From: Citrus sinensis
Taxonomy: Eukaryota; Streptophyta; Magnoliopsida; Sapindales; Rutaceae
Assembly: GCF_022201045.2 (NCBI RefSeq)
Contig: NC_068561.1
Span: forward strand, 2,505,001 to 2,569,000
Direction of reading: 5' to 3'
DNA length: 64,000 bases
The notes under the pieces are model-generated. The model ran no database searches and was not told the DNA's origin. It worked only from the letters and a program-made list of their open reading frames with translations. This document shows positions 33,825 to 46,194 of this stretch, one piece after another. Position 1 is the stretch's first letter, and each line of letters begins with the position of its first letter. The position numbers and the translations under genes are program-made.

Positions 33825-34203
33825 CTTTTTATCTTTTCAGCCGGTTAATCATCTTTTCGCGGCCGACCCCTTCAATTGTTGGAGACAAATAGGGTGGTCA
33901 AGTTCCGGAGGAGCTTGGGGGCGTTTTTTGACCCTTAATTTCGAATTTTTCTTGTATTTTGACACATTTTTAAGATTACAATTTTTTTGACCCTCGTCGT
34001 CAGCCGGTTAATCATCTTTTCGCGGCCGGCCCCTTCACTTTTGCGTGCGTTAGCGGGTTTCGACCGCCGGCGCGGGGTCTCCGGGGCACCTCGGACCCGC
34101 CGGGGAGCGGGGAAAGGGCCGCGGAGGGATGAATTGTGCGGCGGCCGAGTCGGGGCAGGCGAGGGGGGCACGGGTTAAGTAGATTTGCAGTGCACATGCT
34201 GAT

Positions 34204-34323
34204 GGGTGCGACCATACCAGCACTAATGCACCGGATCCCATCAGAACTCCGCAGTTAAGCGTGCTTGGGCGAGAGCAGTACTAAGATGGGTGACCTCTTG
34301 GGAAGTCCTCGTGTTGCACCCCT
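34204..34323 (+). rRNA. 5S rRNA: 5S rRNA gene, copy 66
   Basis: Consensus gene, 499-bp step. Confidence 0.97.
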
Positions 34324-34702
34324 CTTTTTATCTTTTCAGCCGGTTAATCATCTTTTCGCGGCCGACCCCTTCAATTGTTGGAGACAAATAGGGTGGTCAA
34401 GTTCCGGAGGAGCTTGGGGGCGTTTTTTGACCCTTAATTTCGAATTTTTCTTGTATTTTGACACATTTTTAAGATTACAATTTTTTTGACCCTCGTCGTC
34501 AGCCGGTTAATCATCTTTTCGCGGCCGGCCCCTTCACTTTTGCGTGCGTTAGCGGGTTTCGACCGCCGGCGCGGGGTCTCCGGGGCACCTCGGACCCGCC
34601 GGGGAGCGGGGAAAGGGCCGCGGAGGGATGAATTGTGCGGCGGCCGAGTCGGGGCAGGCGAGGGGGGCACGGGTTAAGTAGATTTGCAGTGCACATGCTG
34701 AT

Positions 34703-34822
34703 GGGTGCGACCATACCAGCACTAATGCACCGGATCCCATCAGAACTCCGCAGTTAAGCGTGCTTGGGCGAGAGCAGTACTAAGATGGGTGACCTCTTGG
34801 GAAGTCCTCGTGTTGCACCCCT
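34703..34822 (+). rRNA. 5S rRNA: 5S rRNA gene, copy 67
   Basis: Consensus gene, 499-bp step. Confidence 0.97.
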
Positions 34823-35203
34823 CTTTTTATCTTTTCAGCCGGTTAATCATCTTTTCGCGGCCGACCCCTTCAATTGTTGGAGACAAATAGGGTGGTCAAG
34901 TTCCGGAGGAGCTTGGGGGCGTTTTTTTGACCCTTAATTTCGAATTTTTCTTGTATTTTGACACATTTTTAAGATTACAATTTTTTTGACCCTCGTCGTC
35001 AGCCGGGTTAATCATCTTTTCGCGGCCGGCCCCTTCACTTTTGCGTGCGTTAGCGGGTTTCGACCGCCGGCGCGGGGTCTCCGGGGCACCTCGGACCCGC
35101 CGGGGAGCGGGGAAAGGGCCGCGGAGGGATGAATTGTGCGGCGGCCGAGTCGGGGCAGGCGAGGGGGGCACGGGTTAAGTAGATTTGCAGTGCACATGCT
35201 GAT

Positions 35204-35323
35204 GGGTGCGACCATACCAGCACTAATGCACCGGATCCCATCAGAACTCCGCAGTTAAGCGTGCTTGGGCGAGAGCAGTACTAAGATGGGTGACCTCTTG
35301 GGAAGTCCTCGTGTTGCACCCCT
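35204..35323 (+). rRNA. 5S rRNA: 5S rRNA gene, copy 68
   Basis: Consensus gene. Step 501 bp (T7 for T6 plus extra G in subrepeat B). Confidence 0.97.
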
Positions 35324-35702
35324 CTTTTTATCTTTTCAGCCGGTTAATCATCTTTTCGCGGCCGACCCCTTCAATTGTTGGAGACAAATAGGGTGGTCAA
35401 GTTCCGGAGGAGCTTGGGGGCGTTTTTTGACCCTTAATTTCGAATTTTTCTTGTATTTTGACACATTTTTAAGATTACAATTTTTTTGACCCTCGTCGTC
35501 AGCCGGTTAATCATCTTTTCGCGGCCGGCCCCTTCACTTTTGCGTGCGTTAGCGGGTTTCGACCGCCGGCGCGGGGTCTCCGGGGCACCTCGGACCCGCC
35601 GGGGAGCGGGGAAAGGGCCGCGGAGGGATGAATTGTGCGGCGGCCGAGTCGGGGCAGGCGAGGGGGGCACGGGTTAAGTAGATTTGCAGTGCACATGCTG
35701 AT

Positions 35703-35822
35703 GGGTGCGACCATACCAGCACTAATGCACCGGATCCCATCAGAACTCCGCAGTTAAGCGTGCTTGGGCGAGAGCAGTACTAAGATGGGTGACCTCTTGG
35801 GAAGTCCTCGTGTTGCACCCCT
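35703..35822 (+). rRNA. 5S rRNA: 5S rRNA gene, copy 69
   Basis: Consensus gene, 499-bp step. Confidence 0.97.
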
Positions 35823-36202
35823 CTTTTTATCTTTTCAGCCGGTTAATCATCTTTTCGCGGCCGACCCCTTCAATTGTTGGAGACAAATAGGGTGGTCAAG
35901 TTCCGGAGGAGCTTGGGGGCGTTTTTTGACCCTTAATTTCGAATTTTTCTTGTATTTTGACACATTTTTAAGATTACAATTTTTTTGACCCTCGTCGTCA
36001 GCCGGTTAATCATCTTTTCGCGGCCGGCCCCTTCACTTTTGCGTGCGTTAGCGGGTTTCGACCGCCGGCGCGGGGTCTCCGGGGCACCTCGGACCCGCCG
36101 GGGAGCGGGGGAAAGGGCCGCGGAGGGATGAATTGTGCGGCGGCCGAGTCGGGGCAGGCGAGGGGGGCACGGGTTAAGTAGATTTGCAGTGCACATGCTG
36201 AT

Positions 36203-36322
36203 GGGTGCGACCATACCAGCACTAATGCACCGGATCCCATCAGAACTCCGCAGTTAAGCGTGCTTGGGCGAGAGCAGTACTAAGATGGGTGACCTCTTGG
36301 GAAGTCCTCGTGTTGCACCCCT
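36203..36322 (+). rRNA. 5S rRNA: 5S rRNA gene, copy 70
   Basis: Consensus gene. Step 500 bp (G5 for G4). Confidence 0.97.
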
Positions 36323-36701
36323 CTTTTTATCTTTTCAGCCGGTTAATCAACTTTTCGCGGCCGAGCCCTTCAATTGTTGGAGACAAATAGGGTGGTCGAC
36401 TGCCAGAGGAGCTTGGGGGCGTTTTTTTGCCCTTAATTTCGAATTTTTCTTGTATTTTGACACATTTTTAAGATTACAATTTGTTTGACCCTCGTCGTCA
36501 GCCGGTTAATCATCTTTTCGCGGCCGGCCCCGTCACTTTTGCGTGCGTTAGCGGTTTTCGACCGCCGGCGCGGGGTCTCCGGGGCACCTCGGACCCGCCG
36601 GGGAGCGGGGAAAGGGCCGCGGAGGGATGAATTGTGCGGCGGCCGAGTCGGGGCAGGCGAGGGGGGCACGGGTTAAGTAGATTTGCAGTGCACATGCTGA
36701 T
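36323..36701 (+). repeat. Substitution-rich spacer between copies 70 and 71
   Basis: Length is normal (379 bp). By eye there are about ten scattered substitutions at roughly 36350-36555, for example GGTCGACTGCCAGAGG where the consensus has GGTCAAGTTCCGGAGG, and TTGTTTGACC for TTTTTTGACC. Both flanking genes are consensus. It looks like an older unit that escaped homogenisation. Confidence 0.85.
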
Positions 36702-36821
36702 GGGTGCGACCATACCAGCACTAATGCACCGGATCCCATCAGAACTCCGCAGTTAAGCGTGCTTGGGCGAGAGCAGTACTAAGATGGGTGACCTCTTGGG
36801 AAGTCCTCGTGTTGCACCCCT
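36702..36821 (+). rRNA. 5S rRNA: 5S rRNA gene, copy 71
   Basis: Consensus gene, 499-bp step, preceded by a substitution-rich spacer. Confidence 0.97.
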
Positions 36822-37204
36822 CTTTTTATCTTTTCAGCCGGTTAATCATCTTTTCGCGGCCGACCCCTTCAATTGTTGGAGACAAATAGGGTGGTCAAGT
36901 TCCGGAGGAGCTTGGGGGCGTTTTTTGACCCTTAATTTCGAATTTTTCTTGTATTTTGACACATTTTTAAGATTACAATTTTTTTGACCCTCGTCGTCAG
37001 CCGGTGTTAATCATCTTTTCGCGGCCGGCCCCTTCACTTTTGCGTGCGTTAGCGGGTTTCGACCGCCGGCGCGGGGTCTCCGGGGCACCTCGGACCCGCC
37101 GGGGAGCGGGGGAAAGGGCCGCGGAGGGATGAATTGTGCGGCGGCCGAGTCGGGGCAGGCGCGGGGGGGCACGGGTTAAGTAGATTTGCAGTGCACATGC
37201 TGAT

Positions 37205-37324
37205 GGGTGCGACCATACCAGCACTAATGCACCGGATCCCATCAGAACTCCGCAGTTAAGCGTGCTTGGGCGAGAGCAGTACTAAGATGGGTGACCTCTT
37301 GGGAAGTCCTCGTGTTGCACCCCT
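37205..37324 (+). rRNA. 5S rRNA: 5S rRNA gene, copy 72
   Basis: Consensus gene. Step 503 bp: the preceding spacer has GCCGGTGTTAATC (two extra bases near 37006), G5 for G4, and GCGCGGGGGGGCAC near 37160 (one substitution, one extra G). Confidence 0.97.
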
Positions 37325-37703
37325 CTTTTTATCTTTTCAGCCGGTTAATCATCTTTTCGCGGCCGACCCCTTCAATTGTTGGAGACAAATAGGGTGGTCA
37401 AGTTCCGGAGGAGCTTGGGGGCGTTTTTTGACCCTTAATTTCGAATTTTTCTTGTATTTTGACACATTTTTAAGATTACAATTTTTTTGACCCTCGTCGT
37501 CAGCCGGTTAATCATCTTTTCGCGGCCGGCCCCTTCACTTTTGCGTGCGTTAGCGGGTTTCGACCGCCGGCGCGGGGTCTCCGGGGCACCTCGGACCCGC
37601 CGGGGAGCGGGGAAAGGGCCGCGGAGGGATGAATTGTGCGGCGGCCGAGTCGGGGCAGGCGAGGGGGGCACGGGTTAAGTAGATTTGCAGTGCACATGCT
37701 GAT

Positions 37704-37823
37704 GGGTGCGACCATACCAGCACTAATGCACCGGATCCCATCAGAACTCCGCAGTTAAGCGTGCTTGGGCGAGAGCAGTACTAAGATGGGTGACCTCTTG
37801 GGAAGTCCTCGTGTTGCACCCCT
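37704..37823 (+). rRNA. 5S rRNA: 5S rRNA gene, copy 73
   Basis: Consensus gene, 499-bp step. Confidence 0.97.
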
Positions 37824-38202
37824 CTTTTTATCTTTTCAGCCGGTTAATCATCTTTTCGCGGCCGACCCCTTCAATTGTTGGAGACAAATAGGGTGGTCAA
37901 GTTCCGGAGGAGCTTGGGGGCGTTTTTTGACCCTTAATTTCGAATTTTTCTTGTATTTTGACACATTTTTAAGATTACAATTTTTTTGACCCTCGTCGTC
38001 AGCCGGTTAATCATCTTTTCGCGGCCGGCCCCTTCACTTTTGCGTGCGTTAGCGGGTTTCGACCGCCGGCGCGGGGTCTCCGGGGCACCTCGGACCCGCC
38101 GGGGAGCGGGGAAAGGGCCGCGGAGGGATGAATTGTGCGGCGGCCGAGTCGGGGCAGGCGAGGGGGGCACGGGTTAAGTAGATTTGCAGTGCACATGCTG
38201 AT

Positions 38203-38322
38203 GGGTGCGACCATACCAGCACTAATGCACCGGATCCCATCAGAACTCCGCAGTTAAGCGTGCTTGGGCGAGAGCAGTACTAAGATGGGTGACCTCTTGG
38301 GAAGTCCTCGTGTTGCACCCCT
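38203..38322 (+). rRNA. 5S rRNA: 5S rRNA gene, copy 74
   Basis: Consensus gene, 499-bp step. Confidence 0.97.
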
Positions 38323-38701
38323 CTTTTTATCTTTTCAGCCGGTTAATCATCTTTTCGCGGCCGACCCCTTCAATTGTTGGAGACAAATAGGGTGGTCAAG
38401 TTCCGGAGGAGCTTGGGGGCGTTTTTTGACCCTTAATTTCGAATTTTTCTTGTATTTTGACACATTTTTAAGATTACAATTTTTTTGACCCTCGTCGTCA
38501 GCCGGTTAATCATCTTTTCGCGGCCGGCCCCTTCACTTTTGCGTGCGTTAGCGGGTTTCGACCGCCGGCGCGGGGTCTCCGGGGCACCTCGGACCCGCCG
38601 GGGAGCGGGGAAAGGGCCGCGGAGGGATGAATTGTGCGGCGGCCGAGTCGGGGCAGGCGAGGGGGGCACGGGTTAAGTAGATTTGCAGTGCACATGCTGA
38701 T

Positions 38702-38821
38702 GGGTGCGACCATACCAGCACTAATGCACCGGATCCCATCAGAACTCCGCAGTTAAGCGTGCTTGGGCGAGAGCAGTACTAAGATGGGTGACCTCTTGGG
38801 AAGTCCTCGTGTTGCACCCCT
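38702..38821 (+). rRNA. 5S rRNA: 5S rRNA gene, copy 75
   Basis: Consensus gene, 499-bp step. Confidence 0.97.
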
Positions 38822-39201
38822 CTTTTTATCTTTTCAGCCGGTTAATCATCTTTTCGCGGCCGACCCCTTCAATTGTTGGAGACAAATAGGGTGGTCAAGT
38901 TCCGGAGGAGCTTGGGGGCGTTTTTTTGACCCTTAATTTCGAATTTTTCTTGTATTTTGACACATTTTTAAGATTACAATTTTTTTGACCCTCGTCGTCA
39001 GCCGGTTAATCATCTTTTCGCGGCCGGCCCCTTCACTTTTGCGTGCGTTAGCGGGTTTCGACCGCCGGCGCGGGGTCTCCGGGGCACCTCGGACCCGCCG
39101 GGGAGCGGGGAAAGGGCCGCGGAGGGATGAATTGTGCGGCGGCCGAGTCGGGGCAGGCGAGGGGGGCACGGGTTAAGTAGATTTGCAGTGCACATGCTGA
39201 T

Positions 39202-39321
39202 GGGTGCGACCATACCAGCACTAATGCACCGGATCCCATCAGAACTCCGCAGTTAAGCGTGCTTGGGCGAGAGCAGTACTAAGATGGGTGACCTCTTGGG
39301 AAGTCCTCGTGTTGCACCCCT
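39202..39321 (+). rRNA. 5S rRNA: 5S rRNA gene, copy 76
   Basis: Consensus gene. Step 500 bp (T7 for T6). Confidence 0.97.
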
Positions 39322-39701
39322 CTTTTTATCTTTTCAGCCGGTTAATCATCTTTTCGCGGCCGACCCCTTCAATTGTTGGAGACAAATAGGGTGGTCAAGT
39401 TCCGGAGGAGCTTGGGGGCGTTTTTTTGACCCTTAATTTCGAATTTTTCTTGTATTTTGACACATTTTTAAGATTACAATTTTTTTGACCCTCGTCGTCA
39501 GCCGGTTAATCATCTTTTCGCGGCCGGCCCCTTCACTTTTGCGTGCGTTAGCGGGTTTCGACCGCCGGCGCGGGGTCTCCGGGGCACCTCGGACCCGCCG
39601 GGGAGCGGGGAAAGGGCCGCGGAGGGATGAATTGTGCGGCGGCCGAGTCGGGGCAGGCGAGGGGGGCACGGGTTAAGTAGATTTGCAGTGCACATGCTGA
39701 T

Positions 39702-39821
39702 GGGTGCGACCATACCAGCACTAATGCACCGGATCCCATCAGAACTCCGCAGTTAAGCGTGCTTGGGCGAGAGCAGTACTAAGATGGGTGACCTCTTGGG
39801 AAGTCCTCGTGTTGCACCCCT
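39702..39821 (+). rRNA. 5S rRNA: 5S rRNA gene, copy 77
   Basis: Consensus gene. Step 500 bp (T7 for T6). Confidence 0.97.
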
Positions 39822-40200
39822 CTTTTTATCTTTTCAGCCGGTTAATCATCTTTTCGCGGCCGACCCCTTCAATTGTTGGAGACAAATAGGGTGGTCAAGT
39901 TCCGGAGGAGCTTGGGGGCGCTTCTTGACCCTTAATTTCGAATTTTTCTTGTATTTTGACACATTTTTAAGATTACAATTTTTTTGACCCTCGTCGTCAG
40001 CCGGTTAATCATCTTTTCGCGGCCGGCCCCTTCACTTTTGCGTGCGTTAGCGGGTTTCGACCGCCGGCGCGGGGTCTCCGGGGCACCTCGGACCCGCCGG
40101 GGAGCGGGGAAAGGGCCGCGGAGGGATGAATTGTGCGGCGGCCGAGTCGGGGCAGGCGAGGGGGGCACGGGTTAAGTAGATTTGCAGTGCACATGCTGAT

Positions 40201-40320
40201 GGGTGCGACCATACCAGCACTAATGCACCGGATCCCATCAGAACTCCGCAGTTAAGCGTGCTTGGGCGAGAGCAGTACTAAGATGGGTGACCTCTTGGGA
40301 AGTCCTCGTGTTGCACCCCT
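40201..40320 (+). rRNA. 5S rRNA: 5S rRNA gene, copy 78
   Basis: Consensus gene, 499-bp step. The preceding spacer has CTTCTT for TTTTTT at 39921-39926. Confidence 0.97.
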
Positions 40321-40699
40321 CTTTTTATCTTTTCAGCCGGTTAATCATCTTTTCGCGGCCGACCCCTTCAATTGTTGGAGACAAATAGGGTGGTCAAGTT
40401 CCGGAGGAGCTTGGGGGCGTTTTTTGACCCTTAATTTCGAATTTTTCTTGTATTTTGACACATTTTTAAGATTACAATTTTTTTGACCCTCGTCGTCAGC
40501 CGGTTAATCATCTTTTCGCGGCCGGCCCCTTCACTTTTGCGTGCGTTAGCGGGTTTCGACCGCCGGCGCGGGGTCTCCGGGGCACCTCGGACCCGCCGGG
40601 GAGCGGGGAAAGGGCCGCGGAGGGATGAATTGTGCGGCGGCCGAGTCGGGGCAGGCGAGGGGGGCACGGGTTAAGTAGATTTGCAGTGCACATGCTGAT

Positions 40700-40819
40700 G
40701 GGTGCGACCATACCAGCACTAATGCACCGGATCCCATCAGAACTCCGCAGTTAAGCGTGCTTGGGCGAGAGCAGTACTAAGATGGGTGACCTCTTGGGAA
40801 GTCCTCGTGTTGCACCCCT
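40700..40819 (+). rRNA. 5S rRNA: 5S rRNA gene, copy 79
   Basis: Consensus gene, 499-bp step. Confidence 0.97.
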
Positions 40820-41198
40820 CTTTTTATCTTTTCAGCCGGTTAATCATCTTTTCGCGGCCGACCCCTTCAATTGTTGGAGACAAATAGGGTGGTCAAGTTC
40901 CGGAGGAGCTTGGGGGCGTTTTTTGACCCTTAATTTCGAATTTTTCTTGTATTTTGACACATTTTTAAGATTACAATTTTTTTGACCCTCGTCGTCAGCC
41001 GGTTAATCATCTTTTCGCGGCCGGCCCCTTCACTTTTGCGTGCGTTAGCGGGTTTCGACCGCCGGCGCGGGGTCTCCGGGGCACCTCGGACCCGCCGGGG
41101 AGCGGGGAAAGGGCCGCGGAGGGATGAATTGTGCGGCGGCCGAGTCGGGGCAGGCGAGGGGGGCACGGGTTAAGTAGATTTGCAGTGCACATGCTGAT

Positions 41199-41318
41199 GG
41201 GTGCGACCATACCAGCACTAATGCACCGGATCCCATCAGAACTCCGCAGTTAAGCGTGCTTGGGCGAGAGCAGTACTAAGATGGGTGACCTCTTGGGAAG
41301 TCCTCGTGTTGCACCCCT
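41199..41318 (+). rRNA. 5S rRNA: 5S rRNA gene, copy 80
   Basis: Consensus gene, 499-bp step. Confidence 0.97.
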
Positions 41319-41697
41319 CTTTTTATCTTTTCAGCCGGTTAATCATCTTTTCGCGGCCGACCCCTTCAATTGTTGGAGACAAATAGGGTGGTCAAGTTCC
41401 GGAGGAGCTTGGGGGCGTTTTTTGACCCTTAATTTCGAATTTTTCTTGTATTTTGACACATTTTTAAGATTACAATTTTTTTGACCCTCGTCGTCAGCCG
41501 GTTAATCATCTTTTCGCGGCCGGCCCCTTCACTTTTGCGTGCGTTAGCGGGTTTCGACCGCCGGCGCGGGGTCTCCGGGGCACCTCGGACCCGCCGGGGA
41601 GCGGGGAAAGGGCCGCGGAGGGATGAATTGTGCGGCGGCCGAGTCGGGGCAGGCGAGGGGGGCACGGGTTAAGTAGATTTGCAGTGCACATGCTGAT

Positions 41698-41817
41698 GGG
41701 TGCGACCATACCAGCACTAATGCACCGGATCCCATCAGAACTCCGCAGTTAAGCGTGCTTGGGCGAGAGCAGTACTAAGATGGGTGACCTCTTGGGAAGT
41801 CCTCGTGTTGCACCCCT
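41698..41817 (+). rRNA. 5S rRNA: 5S rRNA gene, copy 81
   Basis: Consensus gene, 499-bp step. Confidence 0.97.
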
Positions 41818-42197
41818 CTTTTTATCTTTTCAGCCGGTTAATCATCTTTTCGCGGCCGACCCCTTCAATTGTTGGAGACAAATAGGGTGGTCAAGTTCCG
41901 GAGGAGCTTGGGGGCGTTTTTTTGACCCTTAATTTCGAATTTTTCTTGTATTTTGACACATTTTTAAGATTACAATTTTTTTGACCCTCGTCGTCAGCCG
42001 GTTAATCATCTTTTCGCGGCCGGCCCCTTCACTTTTGCGTGCGTTAGCGGGTTTCGACCGCCGGCGCGGGGTCTCCGGGGCACCTCGGACCCGCCGGGGA
42101 GCGGGGAAAGGGCCGCGGAGGGATGAATTGTGCGGCGGCCGAGTCGGGGCAGGCGAGGGGGGCACGGGTTAAGTAGATTTGCAGTGCACATGCTGAT

Positions 42198-42317
42198 GGG
42201 TGCGACCATACCAGCACTAATGCACCGGATCCCATCAGAACTCCGCAGTTAAGCGTGCTTGGGCGAGAGCAGTACTAAGATGGGTGACCTCTTGGGAAGT
42301 CCTCGTGTTGCACCCCT
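42198..42317 (+). rRNA. 5S rRNA: 5S rRNA gene, copy 82
   Basis: Consensus gene. Step 500 bp (T7 for T6). Confidence 0.97.
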
Positions 42318-42696
42318 CTTTTTATCTTTTCAGCCGGTTAATCATCTTTTCGCGGCCGACCCCTTCAATTGTTGGAGACAAATAGGGTGGTCAAGTTCCG
42401 GAGGAGCTTGGGGGCGTTTTTTGACCCTTAATTTCGAATTTTTCTTGTATTTTGACACATTTTTAAGATTACAATTTTTTTGACCCTCGTCGTCAGCCGG
42501 TTAATCATCTTTTCGCGGCCGGCCCCTTCACTTTTGCGTGCGTTAGCGGGTTTCGACCGCCGGCGCGGGGTCTCCGGGGCACCTCGGACCCGCCGGGGAG
42601 CGGGGAAAGGGCCGCGGAGGGATGAATTGTGCGGCGGCCGAGTCGGGGCAGGCGAGGGGGGCACGGGTTAAGTAGATTTGCAGTGCACATGCTGAT

Positions 42697-42816
42697 GGGT
42701 GCGACCATACCAGCACTAATGCACCGGATCCCATCAGAACTCCGCAGTTAAGCGTGCTTGGGCGAGAGCAGTACTAAGATGGGTGACCTCTTGGGAAGTC
42801 CTCGTGTTGCACCCCT
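42697..42816 (+). rRNA. 5S rRNA: 5S rRNA gene, copy 83
   Basis: Consensus gene, 499-bp step. Confidence 0.97.
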
Positions 42817-43195
42817 CTTTTTATCTTTTCAGCCGGTTAATCATCTTTTCGCGGCCGACCCCTTCAATTGTTGGAGACAAATAGGGTGGTCAAGTTCCGG
42901 AGGAGCTTGGGGGCGTTTTTTGACCCTTAATTTCGAATTTTTCTTGTATTTTGACACATTTTTAAGATTACAATTTTTTTGACCCTCGTCGTCAGCCGGT
43001 TAATCATCTTTTCGCGGCCGGCCCCTTCACTTTTGCGTGCGTTAGCGGGTTTCGACCGCCGGCGCGGGGTCTCCGGGGCACCTCGGACCCGCCGGGGAGC
43101 GGGGAAAGGGCCGCGGAGGGATGAATTGTGCGGCGGCCGAGTCGGGGCAGGCGAGGGGGGCACGGGTTAAGTAGATTTGCAGTGCACATGCTGAT

Positions 43196-43315
43196 GGGTG
43201 CGACCATACCAGCACTAATGCACCGGATCCCATCAGAACTCCGCAGTTAAGCGTGCTTGGGCGAGAGCAGTACTAAGATGGGTGACCTCTTGGGAAGTCC
43301 TCGTGTTGCACCCCT
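43196..43315 (+). rRNA. 5S rRNA: 5S rRNA gene, copy 84
   Basis: Consensus gene, 499-bp step. Confidence 0.97.
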
Positions 43316-43694
43316 CTTTTTATCTTTTCAGCCGGTTAATCATCTTTTCGCGGCCGACCCCTTCAATTGTTGGAGACAAATAGGGTGGTCAAGTTCCGGA
43401 GGAGCTTGGGGGCGTTTTTTGACCCTTAATTTCGAATTTTTCTTGTATTTTGACACATTTTTAAGATTACAATTTTTTTGACCCTCGTCGTCAGCCGGTT
43501 AATCATCTTTTCGCGGCCGGCCCCTTCACTTTTGCGTGCGTTAGCGGGTTTCGACCGCCGGCGCGGGGTCTCCGGGGCACCTCGGACCCGCCGGGGAGCG
43601 GGGAAAGGGCCGCGGAGGGATGAATTGTGCGGCGGCCGAGTCGGGGCAGGCGAGGGGGGCACGGGTTAAGTAGATTTGCAGTGCACATGCTGAT

Positions 43695-43814
43695 GGGTGC
43701 GACCATACCAGCACTAATGCACCGGATCCCATCAGAACTCCGCAGTTAAGCGTGCTTGGGCGAGAGCAGTACTAAGATGGGTGACCTCTTGGGAAGTCCT
43801 CGTGTTGCACCCCT
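43695..43814 (+). rRNA. 5S rRNA: 5S rRNA gene, copy 85
   Basis: Consensus gene, 499-bp step. Confidence 0.97.
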
Positions 43815-44193
43815 CTTTTTATCTTTTCAGCCGGTTAATCATCTTTTCGCGGCCGACCCCTTCAATTGTTGGAGACAAATAGGGTGGTCAAGTTCCGGAG
43901 GAGCTTGGGGGCGTTTTTTGACCCTTAATTTCGAATTTTTCTTGTATTTTGACACATTTTTAAGATTACAATTTTTTTGACCCTCGTCGTCAGCCGGTTA
44001 ATCATCTTTTCGCGGCCGGCCCCTTCACTTTTGCGTGCGTTAGCGGGTTTCGACCGCCGGCGCGGGGTCCCCGGGGCACCTCGGACCCGCCGGGGAGGGG
44101 GGAAAGGGCCGCGGAGGGATGAATTGTGCGGCGGCCGAGTCGGGGCAGGCGAGGGGGGCACGGGTTAAGTAGATTTGCAGTGCACATGCTGAG

Positions 44194-44313
44194 GGGTGCG
44201 ACCATACCAGCACTAATGCACCGGATCCCATCAGAACTCCGCAGTTAAGCGTGCTTGGGCGAGAGCAGTACTAAGATGGGTGACCTCTTGGGAAGTCCTC
44301 GTGTTGCACCCCT
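44194..44313 (+). rRNA. 5S rRNA: 5S rRNA gene, copy 86 (variant 5' flank)
   Basis: The gene body is consensus. The base just before it (44193) is G instead of T, the only change I found at -1. The preceding spacer also has T-to-C near 44070 (GGTCCCCGG) and C-to-G near 44099 (GGAGGGGGGAAAG). 499-bp step. Confidence 0.96.
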
Positions 44314-44694
44314 CTTTTTATCTTTTCAGCCGGTTAATCATCTTTTCGCGGCCCGACCCCTTCAATTGTTGGAGACAAATAGGGTGGTCAAGTTCCGGAG
44401 GAGCTTGGGGGCGTTTTTTTGACCCTTAATTTCGAATTTTTCTTGTATTTTGACACATTTTTAAGATTACAATTTTTTTGACCCTCGTCGTCAGCCGGTT
44501 AATCATCTTTTCGCGGCCGGCCCCTTCACTTTTGCGTGCGTTAGCGGGTTTCGACCGCCGGCGCGGGGTCTCCGGGGCACCTCGGACCCGCCGGGGAGCG
44601 GGGAAAGGGCCGCGGAGGGATGAATTGTGCGGCGGCCGAGTCGGGGCAGGCGAGGGGGGCACGGGTTAAGTAGATTTGCAGTGCACATGCTGAT

Positions 44695-44813
44695 GGGTGC
44701 GACCATACCAGCACTAATGCACCGGATCCCATCAGAACTCCGCAGTTAAGCGTGCTTGGGCGAGAGCAGTACTAAGATGGGTGACCTCTTGGAAGTCCTC
44801 GTGTTGGGCCCCT
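44695..44813 (+). rRNA. 5S rRNA: 5S rRNA gene, copy 87 (variant, probably defective)
   Basis: The gene is 119 bp: one G is missing from TTGGGAAG in the loop E strand. Its 3' end reads GTTGGGCCCCT instead of GTTGCACCCCT, which changes the helix I bases at nt 114-115 and weakens pairing with nt 4-5. The T5 terminator is kept, though the bases after it differ. Step 501 bp (extra C near 44352 and T7 for T6). Confidence 0.9.
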
Positions 44814-45193
44814 CTTTTTCTCTTTTCAGCCGGGTTAATCATCTTTTCGCGGCCGACCCCTTCAATTGTTGGAGACAAATAGGGTGGTCAAGTTCCGGAG
44901 GAGCTTGGGGGCGTTTTTTGACCCTTAATTTCGAATTTTTCTTGTATTTTGACACATTTTTAAGATTACAATTTTTTTGACCCTCGTCGTCAGCCGGTTA
45001 ATCATCTTTTCGCGGCCGGCCCCTTCACTTTTGCGTGCGTTAGCGGGTTTCGACCGCCGGCGCGGGGTCTCCGGGGCACCTCGGACCCGCCGGGGAGCGG
45101 GGAAAGGGCCGCGGAGGGATGAATTGTGCGGCGGCCGAGTCGGGGCAGGCGAGGGGGGCACGGGTTAAGTAGATTTGCAGTGCACATGCTGAT

Positions 45194-45313
45194 GGGTGCG
45201 ACCATACCAGCACTAATGCACCGGATCCCATCAGAACTCCGCAGTTAAGCGTGCTTGGGCGAGAGCAGTACTAAGATGGGTGACCTCTTGGGAAGTCCTC
45301 GTGTTGCACCCCT
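45194..45313 (+). rRNA. 5S rRNA: 5S rRNA gene, copy 88
   Basis: Consensus gene. The 499-bp step hides two compensating changes: the base lost in copy 87 and an extra G in subrepeat A near 44833. Confidence 0.97.
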
Positions 45314-45694
45314 CTTTTTATCTTTTCAGCCGGTTAATCATCTTTTCGCGGCCGACCCCTTCAATTGTTGGAGACAAATAGGGTGGTCAAGTTCCGGAGG
45401 AGCTTGGGGGCGTTTTTTGACCCTTAATTTCGAATTTTTCTTGTATTTTGACACATTTTTAAGATTACAATTTTTTTGACCCTCGTCGTCAGCCGGGTTA
45501 ATCATCTTTTCGCGGCCGGCCCCTTCACTTTTGCGTGCGTTAGCGGGTTTCGACCGCCGGCGCGGGGTCTCCGGGGCACCTCGGACCCGCCGGGGAGCGG
45601 GGGAAAGGGCCGCGGAGGGATGAATTGTGCGGCGGCCGAGTCGGGGCAGGCGAGGGGGGCACGGGTTAAGTAGATTTGCAGTGCACATGCTGAT

Positions 45695-45814
45695 GGGTGC
45701 GACCATACCAGCACTAATGCACCGGATCCCATCAGAACTCCGCAGTTAAGCGTGCTTGGGCGAGAGCAGTACTAAGATGGGTGACCTCTTGGGAAGTCCT
45801 CGTGTTGCACCCCT
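45695..45814 (+). rRNA. 5S rRNA: 5S rRNA gene, copy 89
   Basis: Consensus gene. Step 501 bp (extra G in subrepeat B plus G5 for G4, the same pair as before copy 59). Confidence 0.97.
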
Positions 45815-46194
45815 CTTTTTATCTTTTCAGCCGGTTAATCATCTTTTCGCGGCCGACCCCTTCAATTGTTGGAGACAAATAGGGTGGTCAAGTTCCGGAG
45901 GAGCTTGGGGGCGTTTTTTTGACCCTTAATTTCGAATTTTTCTTGTATTTTGACACATTTTTAAGATTACAATTTTTTTGACCCTCGTCGTCAGCCGGTT
46001 AATCATCTTTTCGCGGCCGGCCCCTTCACTTTTGCGTGCGTTAGCGGGTTTCGACCGCCGGCGCGGGGTCTCCGGGGCACCTCGGACCCGCCGGGGAGCG
46101 GGGAAAGGGCCGCGGAGGGATGAATTGTGCGGCGGCCGAGTCGGGGCAGGCGAGGGGGGCACGGGTTAAGTAGATTTGCAGTGCACATGCTGAT

